From assembly GCA_949710005.1 (NCBI GenBank), contig OX453287.1, positions 9,745,016 to 9,809,015 of the forward strand: 64,000 nt of DNA, in the 5' to 3' direction. Made by a program: the position numbers and the translations under genes. The notes beneath the pieces are model-generated. The model had not been told where the DNA came from. It did not search any database and saw only the letters and a program-made list of their open reading frames with translations. This DNA is from Ricordea florida. Lineage: Eukaryota; Cnidaria; Anthozoa; Corallimorpharia; Ricordeidae. Positions 20,884 to 29,900 of this stretch are shown here, one piece after another (positions within the stretch are counted from its first letter, which is position 1; the number at the start of each line of letters is the position of its first letter).

Positions 20884-22101
20884 CTACTTTCTCTTCCTTT
20901 TTATACTTTCCACAAAATATAGAACTACAGCCATTATCAAAAGCCAAGCATTCTCACCTAAAAATCCAATAACCTGCCCAGCTGTTTTGAAAAGAAAGCT
21001 CACGATTGCGCCAACCATTCCCGGTAATATTTCGCCCAGTTTTTTACCAAGAGTTTTCAAACCATTTCCAACACCCCTACCCAAAGCAGATAAACCCTTT
21101 GAAAGATTAGAAACTATAACCCCAATGATTACGCCTACCGCACTTAAAACAGCAAAAACTGTAAAACCATACTTTTTGAAGATATACTTTAGTTTCTCCC
21201 GCAACGGTAAATTTTTAATTATTTCATCTTTTCGGCCCTCAATATCTGATAATTGTTCTTCACTTGAAATTGTTTTATTACTAAGCCGTTCTTTTAATTT
21301 ATCAACCTCAGATTTTAATCGCTCATTACTTTGTTTTAATTTTGATTCATTTGATTTACCCTTCTTATATTTATCTATTTCTTCTTTGTATAATTTTACT
21401 TCATCCAAAAGTTTTTCCGCCTGTATTTTTAATTCCACATTCTGTTTAACGGTTTGATCGAAAAGACTTTTATTTTCTGCTTTTTGTATCTGTTGTCTTT
21501 CAATGAATTCCCTAAGTTCTTTTTCTCTTTCCGCATATCGCTCAATCTCCAGAGGATATACTTCTGCTGTTGCTTTCAATCCTTGCAATGCATTATCTAA
21601 TTCCTTATTTTTCTCAATGGATTTCCTCAAATCTAACTGGACATTATTATATTTTTCCAACATTGTTTCATAATCAGCACCCAGTTCTTTTCTAAATGTT
21701 TTTGGTAAATCTTCAAGCCTAAGATTTTTATCTTTATCAAGTATGATATGCTTATTGGCATTTTTCCTATCACTTAATACCCCAGTTATACTTCCATCTT
21801 CTTCTAATTCAACATTAAATGACGCGTCCCCCGGATTGAATTCTGGAAAATAACGTTTTAGATATTGTCCCACTTCTCCCCTTCTATCATATTCCTCATC
21901 TCTTTCTCCCAGGTTCATTCTTTCTGGTGGTTTATCCCATTGAGACCTGTCTCTTGATTGGTTATAATCATAATAACCAGGATAATCTTGTTCAAGGGAT
22001 GTAGATGTGTTTGCGGTTTGATAAAATGGGTTATCATCCCAATCCAAATCATCATCATCAGTTTCTTTTGGTAAATCTTCCATTGGTATATATTCTGCCA
22101 T
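20884..22101 (-). CDS. Coiled-coil protein with C-terminal membrane region, 405 aa
   Basis: An intact 405-codon frame. The N-terminal about 70 residues are acidic and Asn/Asp/Tyr-rich. Residues about 130-275 form a long Lys/Glu-rich coiled coil. The C-terminal part is hydrophobic, with GFTVFAVLSAVGVIIGVIVS, an amphipathic Gly-rich stretch (LSALGRGVGNGLKTLGKKLG), then PGMVGAIVSFLFKTAGQVIG and AWLLIMAVVLYFVE, ending in KRKRK. That architecture, with two or more membrane segments after a coiled coil, recurs in invertebrate Polinton-like elements. A role as an internal virion membrane or DNA-delivery protein is plausible but unproven. Confidence 0.75.
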   Translation of the reverse strand: MAEYIPMEDLPKETDDDDLDWDDNPFYQTANTSTSLEQDYPGYYDYNQSRDRSQWDKPPERMNLGERDEEYDRRGEVGQYLKRYFPEFNPGDASFNVELEEDGSITGVLSDRKNANKHIILDKDKNLRLEDLPKTFRKELGADYETMLEKYNNVQLDLRKSIEKNKELDNALQGLKATAEVYPLEIERYAEREKELREFIERQQIQKAENKSLFDQTVKQNVELKIQAEKLLDEVKLYKEEIDKYKKGKSNESKLKQSNERLKSEVDKLKERLSNKTISSEEQLSDIEGRKDEIIKNLPLREKLKYIFKKYGFTVFAVLSAVGVIIGVIVSNLSKGLSALGRGVGNGLKTLGKKLGEILPGMVGAIVSFLFKTAGQVIGFLGENAWLLIMAVVLYFVESIKRKRK

Positions 22102-22127
22102 GATTTTTTACTCATCAGTAAGAAATC

Positions 22128-22133
22128 TTTAAA
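22128..22133 (-). promoter_or_regulatory. TTTAAA box of the 405-residue gene
   Basis: TTTAAAGATTTCTTACTGAT on the minus strand, 26 nt before the ATG at 22101. The box plus TTTCTTACTGATG is shared with the gene starting at 22766. Confidence 0.65.
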
Positions 22134-22150
22134 CAAGCAAAGCAAAATAA

Positions 22151-22543
22151 CTATAATAATTTACTTACAGCGTAACCTAAACCTAACATTCCAGCTCCGA
22201 CATATACCATTTCTCCAGTTTTTTGGCCATCGCTTGGTTTGTAATAATCAGAGAATTTTGGTTCAGTCATTTTGTCGTACAATTCAAAAGCCTGATTTGT
22301 AGTAGAAATATTTTTTGATGCTTGATATTTTTCATCTTTCTTCTTCATTTTCCAATCAAGCATTTTTTGTCTTTTTTCCTGATATGCTTCGTAATCTCTT
22401 TGATATTTTTCCATTGCTTTATCGTGTCGTATTTTTTCTGTATCCACATTGCGTCCAGATAAATATTTTGCAAGAATATTTCCACCGGTAAATGCTGTTG
22501 CATTCAATACCGCCCCTATCGCCATCATTGCTAATGTTGCCAT
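22151..22543 (-). CDS. Small membrane protein, 130 aa
   Basis: An intact frame of 130 codons. It starts with a hydrophobic stretch (MATLAMMAIGAVLNATAFTG), has a Lys/Glu/Gln-rich helical centre (KAMEKYQRDYEAYQEKRQKM) and ends in a second hydrophobic segment (MVYVGAGMLGLGYAVSKLL). The start lies only four bases from the stop of the next gene upstream on the same strand, and no T(C/T)TAAA box lies at the usual distance, so the two may share one transcript. Function unknown; probably a virion membrane component. Confidence 0.7.
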   Translation of the reverse strand: MATLAMMAIGAVLNATAFTGGNILAKYLSGRNVDTEKIRHDKAMEKYQRDYEAYQEKRQKMLDWKMKKKDEKYQASKNISTTNQAFELYDKMTEPKFSDYYKPSDGQKTGEMVYVGAGMLGLGYAVSKLL

Positions 22544-22547
22544 AATT

Positions 22548-22766
22548 TTATTTTGGTAAAATCTTTTGTTCCTCTAAATATGTTTTAAGATACATACTTC
22601 CGGATAATACTGCAACCCATTTTGCATAATTTGTAATACTCGAGGATGGGTCGCTCAAAAATGATTCTTTCATTACCTTTTTAGCCACATAACCAACCCC
22701 GGCCCCTAATCCGATAAGTACCGCTGAATCAGTTACAGTTTTCACAAGTTTGTTTTCAGTTGACAT
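22548..22766 (-). CDS. Small two-segment membrane protein, 72 aa
   Basis: An intact 72-codon frame with two hydrophobic segments (SAVLIGLGAGVGYVAKKV and WVAVLSGSMYLKTYL) around a short polar loop. It lies between two other membrane-protein genes of the virion block. It has a promoter box at the standard distance and shares an extended leader with the gene at 22101. Function unknown. Confidence 0.7.
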   Translation of the reverse strand: MSTENKLVKTVTDSAVLIGLGAGVGYVAKKVMKESFLSDPSSSITNYAKWVAVLSGSMYLKTYLEEQKILPK

Positions 22767-22794
22767 AATTTTTTTACTACATCAGTAAGAAACT

Positions 22795-22800
22795 TTTAAA
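22795..22800 (-). promoter_or_regulatory. TTTAAA box of the 72-residue gene
   Basis: TTTAAAAGTTTCTTACTGAT on the minus strand, 28 nt before the ATG at 22766. Confidence 0.65.
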
Positions 22801-22831
22801 TAACTTTATGTAGTAAAAAATAATTTTATAA

Positions 22832-23230
22832 TTATTCCATTCCCAAAGATTTTGGGTGTTGGGGTATTTGTGGAACTTGCGATAAATCAGGTATCCTATT
22901 GGAATATTCAACCCTAGCTTTTTCCTGATATCTCATAAAAAGATCAAATGCTGTAAACCCCAATCCAATAACGGATAAAACAGTAGTAAAAGATAATTCT
23001 GGTAGCCATGATTTGGCTTCGTGGGAAGGCTTTTCTTGATTATACTCTATTTCTGTATTTTCCCGTTTCATTTCCCTAGCTAATGCTTCTTTTGCTTTTT
23101 TATTATATTCAGCTAATTTCTTACCAGCCGCGACTTTTTTAGGATCTTTCTCCCTCTTTTTAGTACCAGTATTTCCAGGTGCCGGGTCAGCCGTAATTTG
23201 CTCAACTTCTGCTTCAGATTGTTCAGACAT
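22832..23230 (-). CDS. Lys-rich protein with one membrane segment, 132 aa
   Basis: An intact frame of 132 codons: an acidic and Lys-rich N-terminal half (KKREKDPKKVAAGKKLAEYN, KEALAREMKR), then a single hydrophobic segment (LSFTTVLSVIGLGFTAFDLF) and a short tail ending SLGME. The layout is that of a single-pass membrane protein with a basic N-terminal domain that could contact DNA. It is in the virion block with its own promoter box. Function unknown. Confidence 0.7.
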   Translation of the reverse strand: MSEQSEAEVEQITADPAPGNTGTKKREKDPKKVAAGKKLAEYNKKAKEALAREMKRENTEIEYNQEKPSHEAKSWLPELSFTTVLSVIGLGFTAFDLFMRYQEKARVEYSNRIPDLSQVPQIPQHPKSLGME

Positions 23231-23256
23231 TGTTATTTAGATGCTACAAATAAGTT

Positions 23257-23262
23257 TTTAGA
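23257..23262 (-). promoter_or_regulatory. TCTAAA box of the 132-residue gene
   Basis: TCTAAAAACT on the minus strand, 26 nt before the ATG at 23230. A second TCTAAA lies closer, at 23235-23240. Confidence 0.55.
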
Positions 23263-23267
23263 TCTGT

Positions 23268-23798
23268 TTAATATACTGTATCAGCACCCTCAGTAGATTG
23301 CTTAGTTTCCTGATCAGTTGTGTTAGAATTTACTGGTTCTTCTCTTGAAAAATGTTGGTTTTTGTTGAATTTAACGTGTTTAGCTACTTGAAATAATCCG
23401 CTAGCAAGTGCTGCCAATCTTCCTGCTTTCAACGCCAAGAGCCCAACAGCGTTTGTTAATTCTCGATTTACCAAATCATCATTCTTCAAATCATTGCAAA
23501 GAGATTCTATATCATCAACTGGAACTAAATAAGAAATAAGTTTTGAAACTAATTGAAGGGACGAATCTACTAATCCCCCATTAATTTTCTTACCCATTAC
23601 TGCTTGGTAGCGATTAAAATACTTTTCAACATCTTTTGCTGATAATTTCTTTATATCACCCAAACTCATTTCGGCCCCCAAATATTCCTTTGTTGTTCCT
23701 AAGGCCGCGAGAATGGAAAGTGATTCTTGTTTTATTTCAAGTTCATTATCATCCTTTACCTCTTCCTTTTCTTCTATATAATCTTCTAAGCTTGTCAT
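23268..23798 (-). CDS. Helical virion-block protein, 176 aa
   Basis: The ATG at 23798 gives 176 residues and avoids a 31-nt overlap with the ATPase gene that an upstream in-frame start (23834) would need. The product is largely helical: an acidic N-terminus (EEKEEVKDDNELE), the block LSAKDVEKYFNRYQAVMGKK, and a hydrophobic Ala/Leu-rich helix (GLLALKAGRLAALASGLFQV). No promoter box lies at the usual distance, and the gene follows the ATPase by five bases, so it is probably expressed with it. I recall similar proteins from Polinton-like elements but no function. Confidence 0.7.
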   Translation of the reverse strand: MTSLEDYIEEKEEVKDDNELEIKQESLSILAALGTTKEYLGAEMSLGDIKKLSAKDVEKYFNRYQAVMGKKINGGLVDSSLQLVSKLISYLVPVDDIESLCNDLKNDDLVNRELTNAVGLLALKAGRLAALASGLFQVAKHVKFNKNQHFSREEPVNSNTTDQETKQSTEGADTVY

Positions 23799-23803
23799 CT
23801 TTG

Positions 23804-24430
23804 TTAAATCACTTCGGGAATCTCTAAATAGCAATTAAACGGGTAACGCAAACTCAAACACAACCTAGAATATTTTTCAGTTTTCAAGAGTTGAACAAAC
23901 TTTTTTCCCAATTCATAATCCAAATCACCACCGTAATCTTCGAAAAACATTTTCATACCTTTCTGCGATGGATTATGGAAAGTAACAACGCAGGCTACAT
24001 TTTCGCGGAATGGTTTTGCTATTGAAGTTAATTGCTGGGTTAGAACCCAAACCGATAAACCATGATGCCTTCCGGAGAATGCTAAATCTATAAATTTATT
24101 GGATCTTTTCTTCAGATCGGTGGACACCGCGCAATCATCTAAAATTATTAATGTATTCGTTCCAGAAAAAAAAGTTTGACAATCAGTTAACAATTCATTA
24201 ATCTCATCAATGTTACTGGCATCTGGAGATAATACATAGAAATGTTTATCTTTATTAGCAAAATTATGATAGGTTTTATTTTTAGAATAGGTTGGACAAA
24301 TTAACACAATATATTCAAAAACTTTTCGGAATGAGCCGCGGAGCTTTTCAATTAAGTACTTTGTTTTTCCACAATTTGTTGGTCCTGTTATAATACAATG
24401 GAATGGTATTTTATCTCGTAAATCTTCCAT
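23804..24430 (-). CDS. DNA-packaging ATPase (A32/FtsK-HerA type), 208 aa
   Basis: This protein would pump DNA into the capsid. The frame is intact at 208 codons, a normal size for Polinton packaging ATPases. Walker A is GPTNCGKT at residues 16-23 and Walker B is TLIILDD at about 93-99. A sensor-like VLTQQ follows at about residue 136. It sits beside the major capsid gene, which starts its coding 35 bases upstream on the same strand, as is usual for the morphogenesis module. Residues known to be needed for catalysis are present. Confidence 0.9.
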   Translation of the reverse strand: MEDLRDKIPFHCIITGPTNCGKTKYLIEKLRGSFRKVFEYIVLICPTYSKNKTYHNFANKDKHFYVLSPDASNIDEINELLTDCQTFFSGTNTLIILDDCAVSTDLKKRSNKFIDLAFSGRHHGLSVWVLTQQLTSIAKPFRENVACVVTFHNPSQKGMKMFFEDYGGDLDYELGKKFVQLLKTEKYSRLCLSLRYPFNCYLEIPEVI

Positions 24431-24455
24431 GATTTTTGTATCATAACATTATGTT

Positions 24456-24461
24456 TTTAGA
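24456..24461 (-). promoter_or_regulatory. TCTAAA box of the packaging ATPase
   Basis: TCTAAAAACA on the minus strand, 25 nt before the ATG at 24430, just after ACTGAT. Confidence 0.6.
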
Positions 24462-24464
24462 CGA

Positions 24465-25706
24465 TCAGTACTTAATTGATCTCAAACTTGAATTCATAAT
24501 CTCCATCATTGCATCCGCAACAACAAACATATGACAAGTTACGGTTCCAGATCCGCTTTGTTTCCTTTTAATTTCTATTTTTACGCCATCATGCGTATTA
24601 TTTAGAGCAAGTCCGCAGCCATGAATACCATTATCTGGATGAGTTCTAGTATCAACCCAAAGAGCAAACTTATCCGCGTAAAATTCTTTTTCTTTCAATG
24701 ACCTATGAGTTCCTCCCGTTGGTTGGAATCTTTTTTTCGCGGATTCCCAAAGATCGGATGGTATCATTCCTCTAGAGTATATTCTATTTGGAACGCCATC
24801 AACATCAATTTCAACTGAAGATATACCAGGATTATAAAAATTTTCAGAATCCCTTGCTCCTGCAGCTTGAGGTAATAAAAACAAAAACAATATTCCTGTC
24901 ATTGATCTTCTCGGTAAATTAATATGCTGATTAATAACACCATCACCACCAACTGAAAATGTAAAAGTTTTGTGCAAGGTAATATTTTCATAAAAGAATC
25001 CTTTACCTACCTGATAAGCCGCCTGCGCCTCGCGGGCCAAGTATTCACTAGAAATTGAAGAATATTCTAACTCTAAGTTTTTGATTGAATATGATGCTGC
25101 TTTAGTTGTATCAGAATAAATAAGAATATTGGCGATCGGCGCAAGTGTAAGCTCAAATATAAGATGATTTTCCAACGCTTTCGGATAAAAAACCCCATGA
25201 TCGTTTAGAATAGGATGATTTATTGGTATTCTATACTTTGAACCATGAACATTAGCGAGAGCAACTTCTTTTACATCTTGTGTTTTTGCATCTCCAGCTT
25301 TTGTTCTAAGTTTTCTAATATTTAACGAAGAAATACCTTGTTTTAATCTATCTTCGCGCTCTTCTTCAGTTAAGAATAAATCATGATATGTTTGAAATAA
25401 ATCATATCTTTGAGTATCTTGCAATGTTTCTCCTCCAAAAAGAACTTTTAGTCTGGTCACAAGATTGCGGCCCACATTATTCACAACTGTGTTATTAGCA
25501 TGACCCTCAACATCTAAATCAAATAGAAGAGATACACTTCCGGGCACAATCACTAAATTCTCAGCGAGTTTTGGAATATTTATGTATAATGTTTCTCCTG
25601 GACTGGTCGAGGATGGATTGAGAGTAATTCGATTCAATGTTGATTCTGCTTTCAAACCAAATGGTTCTTTTGGAATTCTGTTTGGATTAATTTTTTCAGA
25701 CGTCAT
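24465..25706 (-). CDS. Major capsid protein (double jelly-roll hexon), 413 aa
   Basis: An intact 413-codon frame, beta-rich, of the size and position expected for a Polinton/adintovirus double jelly-roll major capsid protein. It begins with a Pro-rich leader and the block SPGETLYINIPKLAENLVIV, contains GRNLVTRLKVLFGGETLQD, and ends with a second beta-rich domain (KFALWVDTRTHPDNGIHG; VTCHMFVVADAMMEIMNSS). It neighbours the packaging ATPase. It shows no obvious sequence relation to the capsid protein of the second element at 61.7-62.9 kb, so the two elements belong to different lineages. The identification rests on fold-like composition, size and context. Confidence 0.8.
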   Translation of the reverse strand: MTSEKINPNRIPKEPFGLKAESTLNRITLNPSSTSPGETLYINIPKLAENLVIVPGSVSLLFDLDVEGHANNTVVNNVGRNLVTRLKVLFGGETLQDTQRYDLFQTYHDLFLTEEEREDRLKQGISSLNIRKLRTKAGDAKTQDVKEVALANVHGSKYRIPINHPILNDHGVFYPKALENHLIFELTLAPIANILIYSDTTKAASYSIKNLELEYSSISSEYLAREAQAAYQVGKGFFYENITLHKTFTFSVGGDGVINQHINLPRRSMTGILFLFLLPQAAGARDSENFYNPGISSVEIDVDGVPNRIYSRGMIPSDLWESAKKRFQPTGGTHRSLKEKEFYADKFALWVDTRTHPDNGIHGCGLALNNTHDGVKIEIKRKQSGSGTVTCHMFVVADAMMEIMNSSLRSIKY

Positions 25707-25734
25707 TGTAATTTATAAGATACTTTGGTTAGCC

Positions 25735-25740
25735 TTTAAA
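25735..25740 (-). promoter_or_regulatory. TTTAAA box of the major capsid gene
   Basis: TTTAAAGGCT on the minus strand, 28 nt before the ATG at 25706. A TATCTTATAAAT segment just before the ATG is shared with the next gene upstream. Confidence 0.6.
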
Positions 25741-25927
25741 CCTGTGTTGTTCTATTTTCTAACTTGTCAATGTGTTTTAATAAACCCTCTCTTGCCTCAG
25801 GAATTAAAATTAAAACATTAAAAATTTGATCGCCATCTTCCATATATAGAATTTTTTTTCTAATAATTTTTTTCATAATGTTGATTTGGTATTCGGTAAA
25901 TTTTATTTTTTCTTCCTCCGACACCAT
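25736..25927 (-). CDS. Small charged protein, 63 aa
   Basis: A 63-codon ATG frame, helical and strongly charged (EEEKIKFTEYQINIMKKIIRKK). It has a standard promoter box 26 nt upstream and the 12-mer TATCTTATAAAT three bases before the ATG. The same 12-mer precedes the capsid gene, which argues that it is a real gene despite its size. It is divergent from the integrase, with only 31 bp between the two ATGs. Function unknown. Confidence 0.6.
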   Translation of the reverse strand: MVSEEEKIKFTEYQINIMKKIIRKKILYMEDGDQIFNVLILIPEAREGLLKHIDKLENRTTQV

Positions 25928-25953
25928 TTGATTTATAAGATAATTTGTTTATT

Positions 25954-25959
25954 TTTAAA
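25954..25959 (-). promoter_or_regulatory. TTTAAA box of the 63-residue gene
   Basis: TTTAAAAATA on the minus strand, 26 nt before the ATG at 25927. Its last base coincides with the first base of the integrase start codon. Confidence 0.55.
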
Positions 25960-26951
25960 TGAACAACGGAAATATACTCTCAAAAATATATTATTCAACT
26001 GAGGGATATTGGAAAGGATATTCTGCAATTCCTAAATTAGCTGTGATGGCAAGAGTAAGTGAAAATGAGGCAAAACAGTGGTTACAGAAACAGGCAATAT
26101 GGCAAATCTATCTACCTTCACCTAAATATATACCTAGGCCACATTGGGCTGTAGATAAACCTAATCAGATTCACCAAGCAGATTTATTATTTTTACCGCA
26201 TGATAAAGTTAGAAGAAAAACATATAAATATGCATTAGTTGTGGTTGATATCGCCTCGAGATATAAAGATGCTGAGCCATTAACCTCAAAAGAAAGTCGA
26301 GAGATAACAGAAGCTTTTACAAAAATATATTCTAGAAGGTTAAAATATCCCAAAACCTTAATGGTTGATCCTGGGAAAGAATTTATGGGAGAAGTTAGTA
26401 AACTCATGAATTACCATAATGTGAAAATACAGAGAAGTGAAGCCGGAAATCATAGAGCCCAAGCGTTTGTGGAAAACGCAAACAGAGTATTAGGTGAAAA
26501 ATTATTTAGTCATCAATATGCGCAAGAAATGATTAGTGATGATCGATCAAGGGTATGGGTGAAAAGATTACCAGCTATTCTAAAAACTTTGAATAATACA
26601 CTGATGAGAATAACAGGTAAAGAGCCTGATATGGCTATAAAAATGAAAGAGGTTGATATTGAACCTAAAAATTACCAACGTGAGGTGGGGCTTGATGAGG
26701 CTAGATTACCTCCTATTGCTAAAGTCAGATATTTATTATCTCCGGGTGAACTTGAAGGCGGAGAAAGAAGGCGAGCTACTGATCCTATTTGGAGTATCAA
26801 AGTTTATGATATTTCTAAAAGTATTATTGAGCCCAATCAGCCAGTTTTATATTATTTAATTGATGGTCCGCGGCGAGGATTTGTTAGGGAAGAATTGCAG
26901 GTTATTCCTTATGATACTGCGTTGCCTCCCAATTCTGTTTTGGCAAGATAA
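25959..26951 (+). CDS. Retroviral-type integrase (DD35E), 330 aa
   Basis: This enzyme would join the element ends to target DNA. The catalytic triad is complete: Asp75 in HQADLLFL, Asp137 in MVDPGKEF and Glu172 in AFVENANR, with the exact 35-residue spacing between the last two. The core is followed by a beta-rich C-terminal region (about 250-320) of the kind seen in integrase DNA-binding domains. Polinton integrases are expected to leave short target duplications, which agrees with the GCTTG found at both ends. The 3' end overlaps the convergent PolB gene by 43 bp. No T(C/T)TAAA box lies at the usual distance, though TTATAA occurs about 27 nt upstream. Confidence 0.95.
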   Translation: MNNGNILSKIYYSTEGYWKGYSAIPKLAVMARVSENEAKQWLQKQAIWQIYLPSPKYIPRPHWAVDKPNQIHQADLLFLPHDKVRRKTYKYALVVVDIASRYKDAEPLTSKESREITEAFTKIYSRRLKYPKTLMVDPGKEFMGEVSKLMNYHNVKIQRSEAGNHRAQAFVENANRVLGEKLFSHQYAQEMISDDRSRVWVKRLPAILKTLNNTLMRITGKEPDMAIKMKEVDIEPKNYQREVGLDEARLPPIAKVRYLLSPGELEGGERRRATDPIWSIKVYDISKSIIEPNQPVLYYLIDGPRRGFVREELQVIPYDTALPPNSVLAR

Positions 26952-29900
26952 TGACCATATGGAAGAGTATGTATTCCATCTTTTTGAATGATTCTCTTAT
27001 CGTCATAGGCGGATAGCGCTTTTTTATTAACTGTTTTTGTGTAAATATCGTGTAGTTTTGAGCCGATTAAATTTTGTAATCTCATTTGTGGTTCTTTGGT
27101 GCTCAAACAATTTTTAAAATCATTAAAACTTATTGTTCTCTTAACAACTAATTTCTTTGTTCCTTTATTCTTCTTTATCTCTTTGCCATTATCCATTAAT
27201 AGGGCATATTGTTTAGCCCCCAAACCCACAAATTCTGTAGGTATACTTCCACCAAACTCATCTTTGAACTTACCAATTACTTTTTTGTTTTCGTCATCCC
27301 AAATACCAGATTTGTGGTTTTTAGGATAGTTGCTAGTGTCAAACTTTTCCCTAACGTCTAGACTTATATCTTCATAGAAATCCTCTGTTTCTATATTATA
27401 TACGAGACTATCAGTATCAGTCATAAGCAATTCAGCTTTTTCTCCGTATTTCTCTTTAATATAATTATAATGAAAGTCGTACATTATTTGTTTGCTTAAA
27501 TCTAAAATGGAAAACCCCACATAAACTGGTTTATTAAATCTTATTTCTGTTTTCTTCATATTTATTGCGGCAAGATCCTCAGAAAAGATAGTAAAATGAT
27601 TAAAGTTCGGTTTTCTTATTAATTTTTTAGCTGATTCTATATTATTAACCAATCTAACGTCTATCCTTTTTCTCATATTTTCCATTGTTTTGCCAAATAC
27701 GGAGTTATTCATAAGTTTGAAAAAATCTTTTTCAAAGTCGTTTTTCGCATGTTTTCTCAATTCAGTATTCCTATCGATGTAAGTTTGTAACCACTTTGAC
27801 TCTTGAAATTTAATTCCCTTATGAATCTTTGTTATTTTCAATCCTTGTTTTTCATAAAATTTTAGAGTTTCATGATGAATTACATATCTTTTCTTATCAA
27901 ATAGGTTTGGTATTAATTTCTTAACTTTATTAACAGTAAGTTTTTCTGGGGCTAAAGGTAGATCTTTATGACTATCATGAAGATTTTTTGGGTATTCCAA
28001 ATCAACCTCAAGTATACAAGGTATATTTCTCCAATTTTCAAGCTCTTCATTTGGAATCCATTTAAATCCTCGTTTTGGCAATTTCTTGCTCATTGCGGCC
28101 CCATATAAGTTATTTGCGTCAAGATAAATAATATAACTTATAAGTTTATTTATTTCAAAATCCGTCATATAGGGGTTATTAGCTTTAGCATATCTTTTTG
28201 ATACTTGGGATGTTCCCCCTCTAATCCCTTTCTCAATAAAAAGCAGCATATTAACGTCTGTAAACAATTCCAAACTAACTTTAGTTAATTTTAGCATTGC
28301 GTCCCAAGATAATCCCGGCAACGTAAAATAGTGAGCGGGATCTAAACTATAATTATTAATACATACGTCTCTAAAGTTCTCAAATGCGTCGGCTAGCTGT
28401 AATACGTCTGTTTTTAGATATAAATCATGATAATCTCTCATTGTTTTCACGTCAAATGTTTTCCACACATTTTTAGCATGTTCATAATCCTCATCTGAAA
28501 TATCTTGATTATTAAGAATTGATTTAAATGCTTCCTTTGGTGGAATTTCTGTTTCATTAAGTTTATCAATTCGATCAAAATAATCATAAGGGAACACCCC
28601 CTTTCTCAACAATAGTTTTAACTTTTCTCCTGCGAAATGTTTTTTAGTTTCTGTCATATTTTTATCTATTGGAGAAAAACACATACTTCCTAATAACTTG
28701 CAATTCTTACATTGATCGCAATTACCAACACCATTAAAAGTAATAATCTTTCCATCTTTTATGTATCTTTTCAAACATTTTCCTGGTTTGCATGACTCAC
28801 ATTTTCCGCATTTTGTAAGATTGTCAACCAATCCGCTAAGAGAGCATTGCATAAATTTATAAGAATCAATGAATCTTATTGTTCTAGTAATGGTCTTTTC
28901 TTTGTCATCCTCATCCTCATCGCAATCGCAATCGTGCTCGCAATCATAGTTAATTAAAATTTTCTTTGAGAAACTAATATACTTTTCATCGGTGTTGGCT
29001 AAACAGCTCATTTCACCCTTTTTTTTGCCAAGATTCTTAATGAATAGATGAGAGTCATACCCTGACAGATTATGAATTACTACTGGGATGAATTTGGGAA
29101 TCACATATTTTAAGTTACAAATATTATGCGCCGCTCCCCTATATTTTCCAGTAAGATGGCAATGATCTATTACTTTTTTAAAATCTTCTTCTTCAGTTTC
29201 AGAAAATTTCCGCTCACATATATGGCAATGAGTTGCATTTTCATAATCTTTTTTATCCATTTCTGACATATTCTTTTTATCATAAACTTTAAAAGTTTCC
29301 TCTTTTTCTATTAGCTCAAAAATTTTCCTAACGTCTCTTTCTAAATATTCTGTAAATATCTGCGCTACATCCTCATCATCAGATTTTGCGGTATAATTCA
29401 CGCAGATTTTAAAATCATTTGGTAATATACTTTCATCGAAACATTTAATATAATAGCAGAACCCCGATGCTTTATGCATTTGGTAATTTTTTGAAAAGCT
29501 TTTAATTTCGTTTGGTGAACAAGTATGTATTGGTATTAGTCGACCTTCAAAATCTACATAAACAACAAAAGGTGATCGCATTTTATTTTTAAAATTTTTA
29601 AAGTGAATAAATTTTGGGCTACCATCTTCATTCTTTGGCATTTTTATTTTAACTTCACCGTGCGAATCACAGTATTCTTTGTGTTCTTGTAAAATCCTTT
29701 CATCATAAAATGAGTTAAAACATCTAAGGCAGAAATGTTTTTTGTTCTTATTTTTGTCAATTTCGGATGATAAAAGTCTGCTAACATTATTTACTAAGAT
29801 GTAGTGGGATTTTTCACCATTATTTATTAAAAGTAATGTTATAAATTTGCAATCGCATAACTTGCATTCATAATTATTGCAATCGCATTTCTTACATCCG

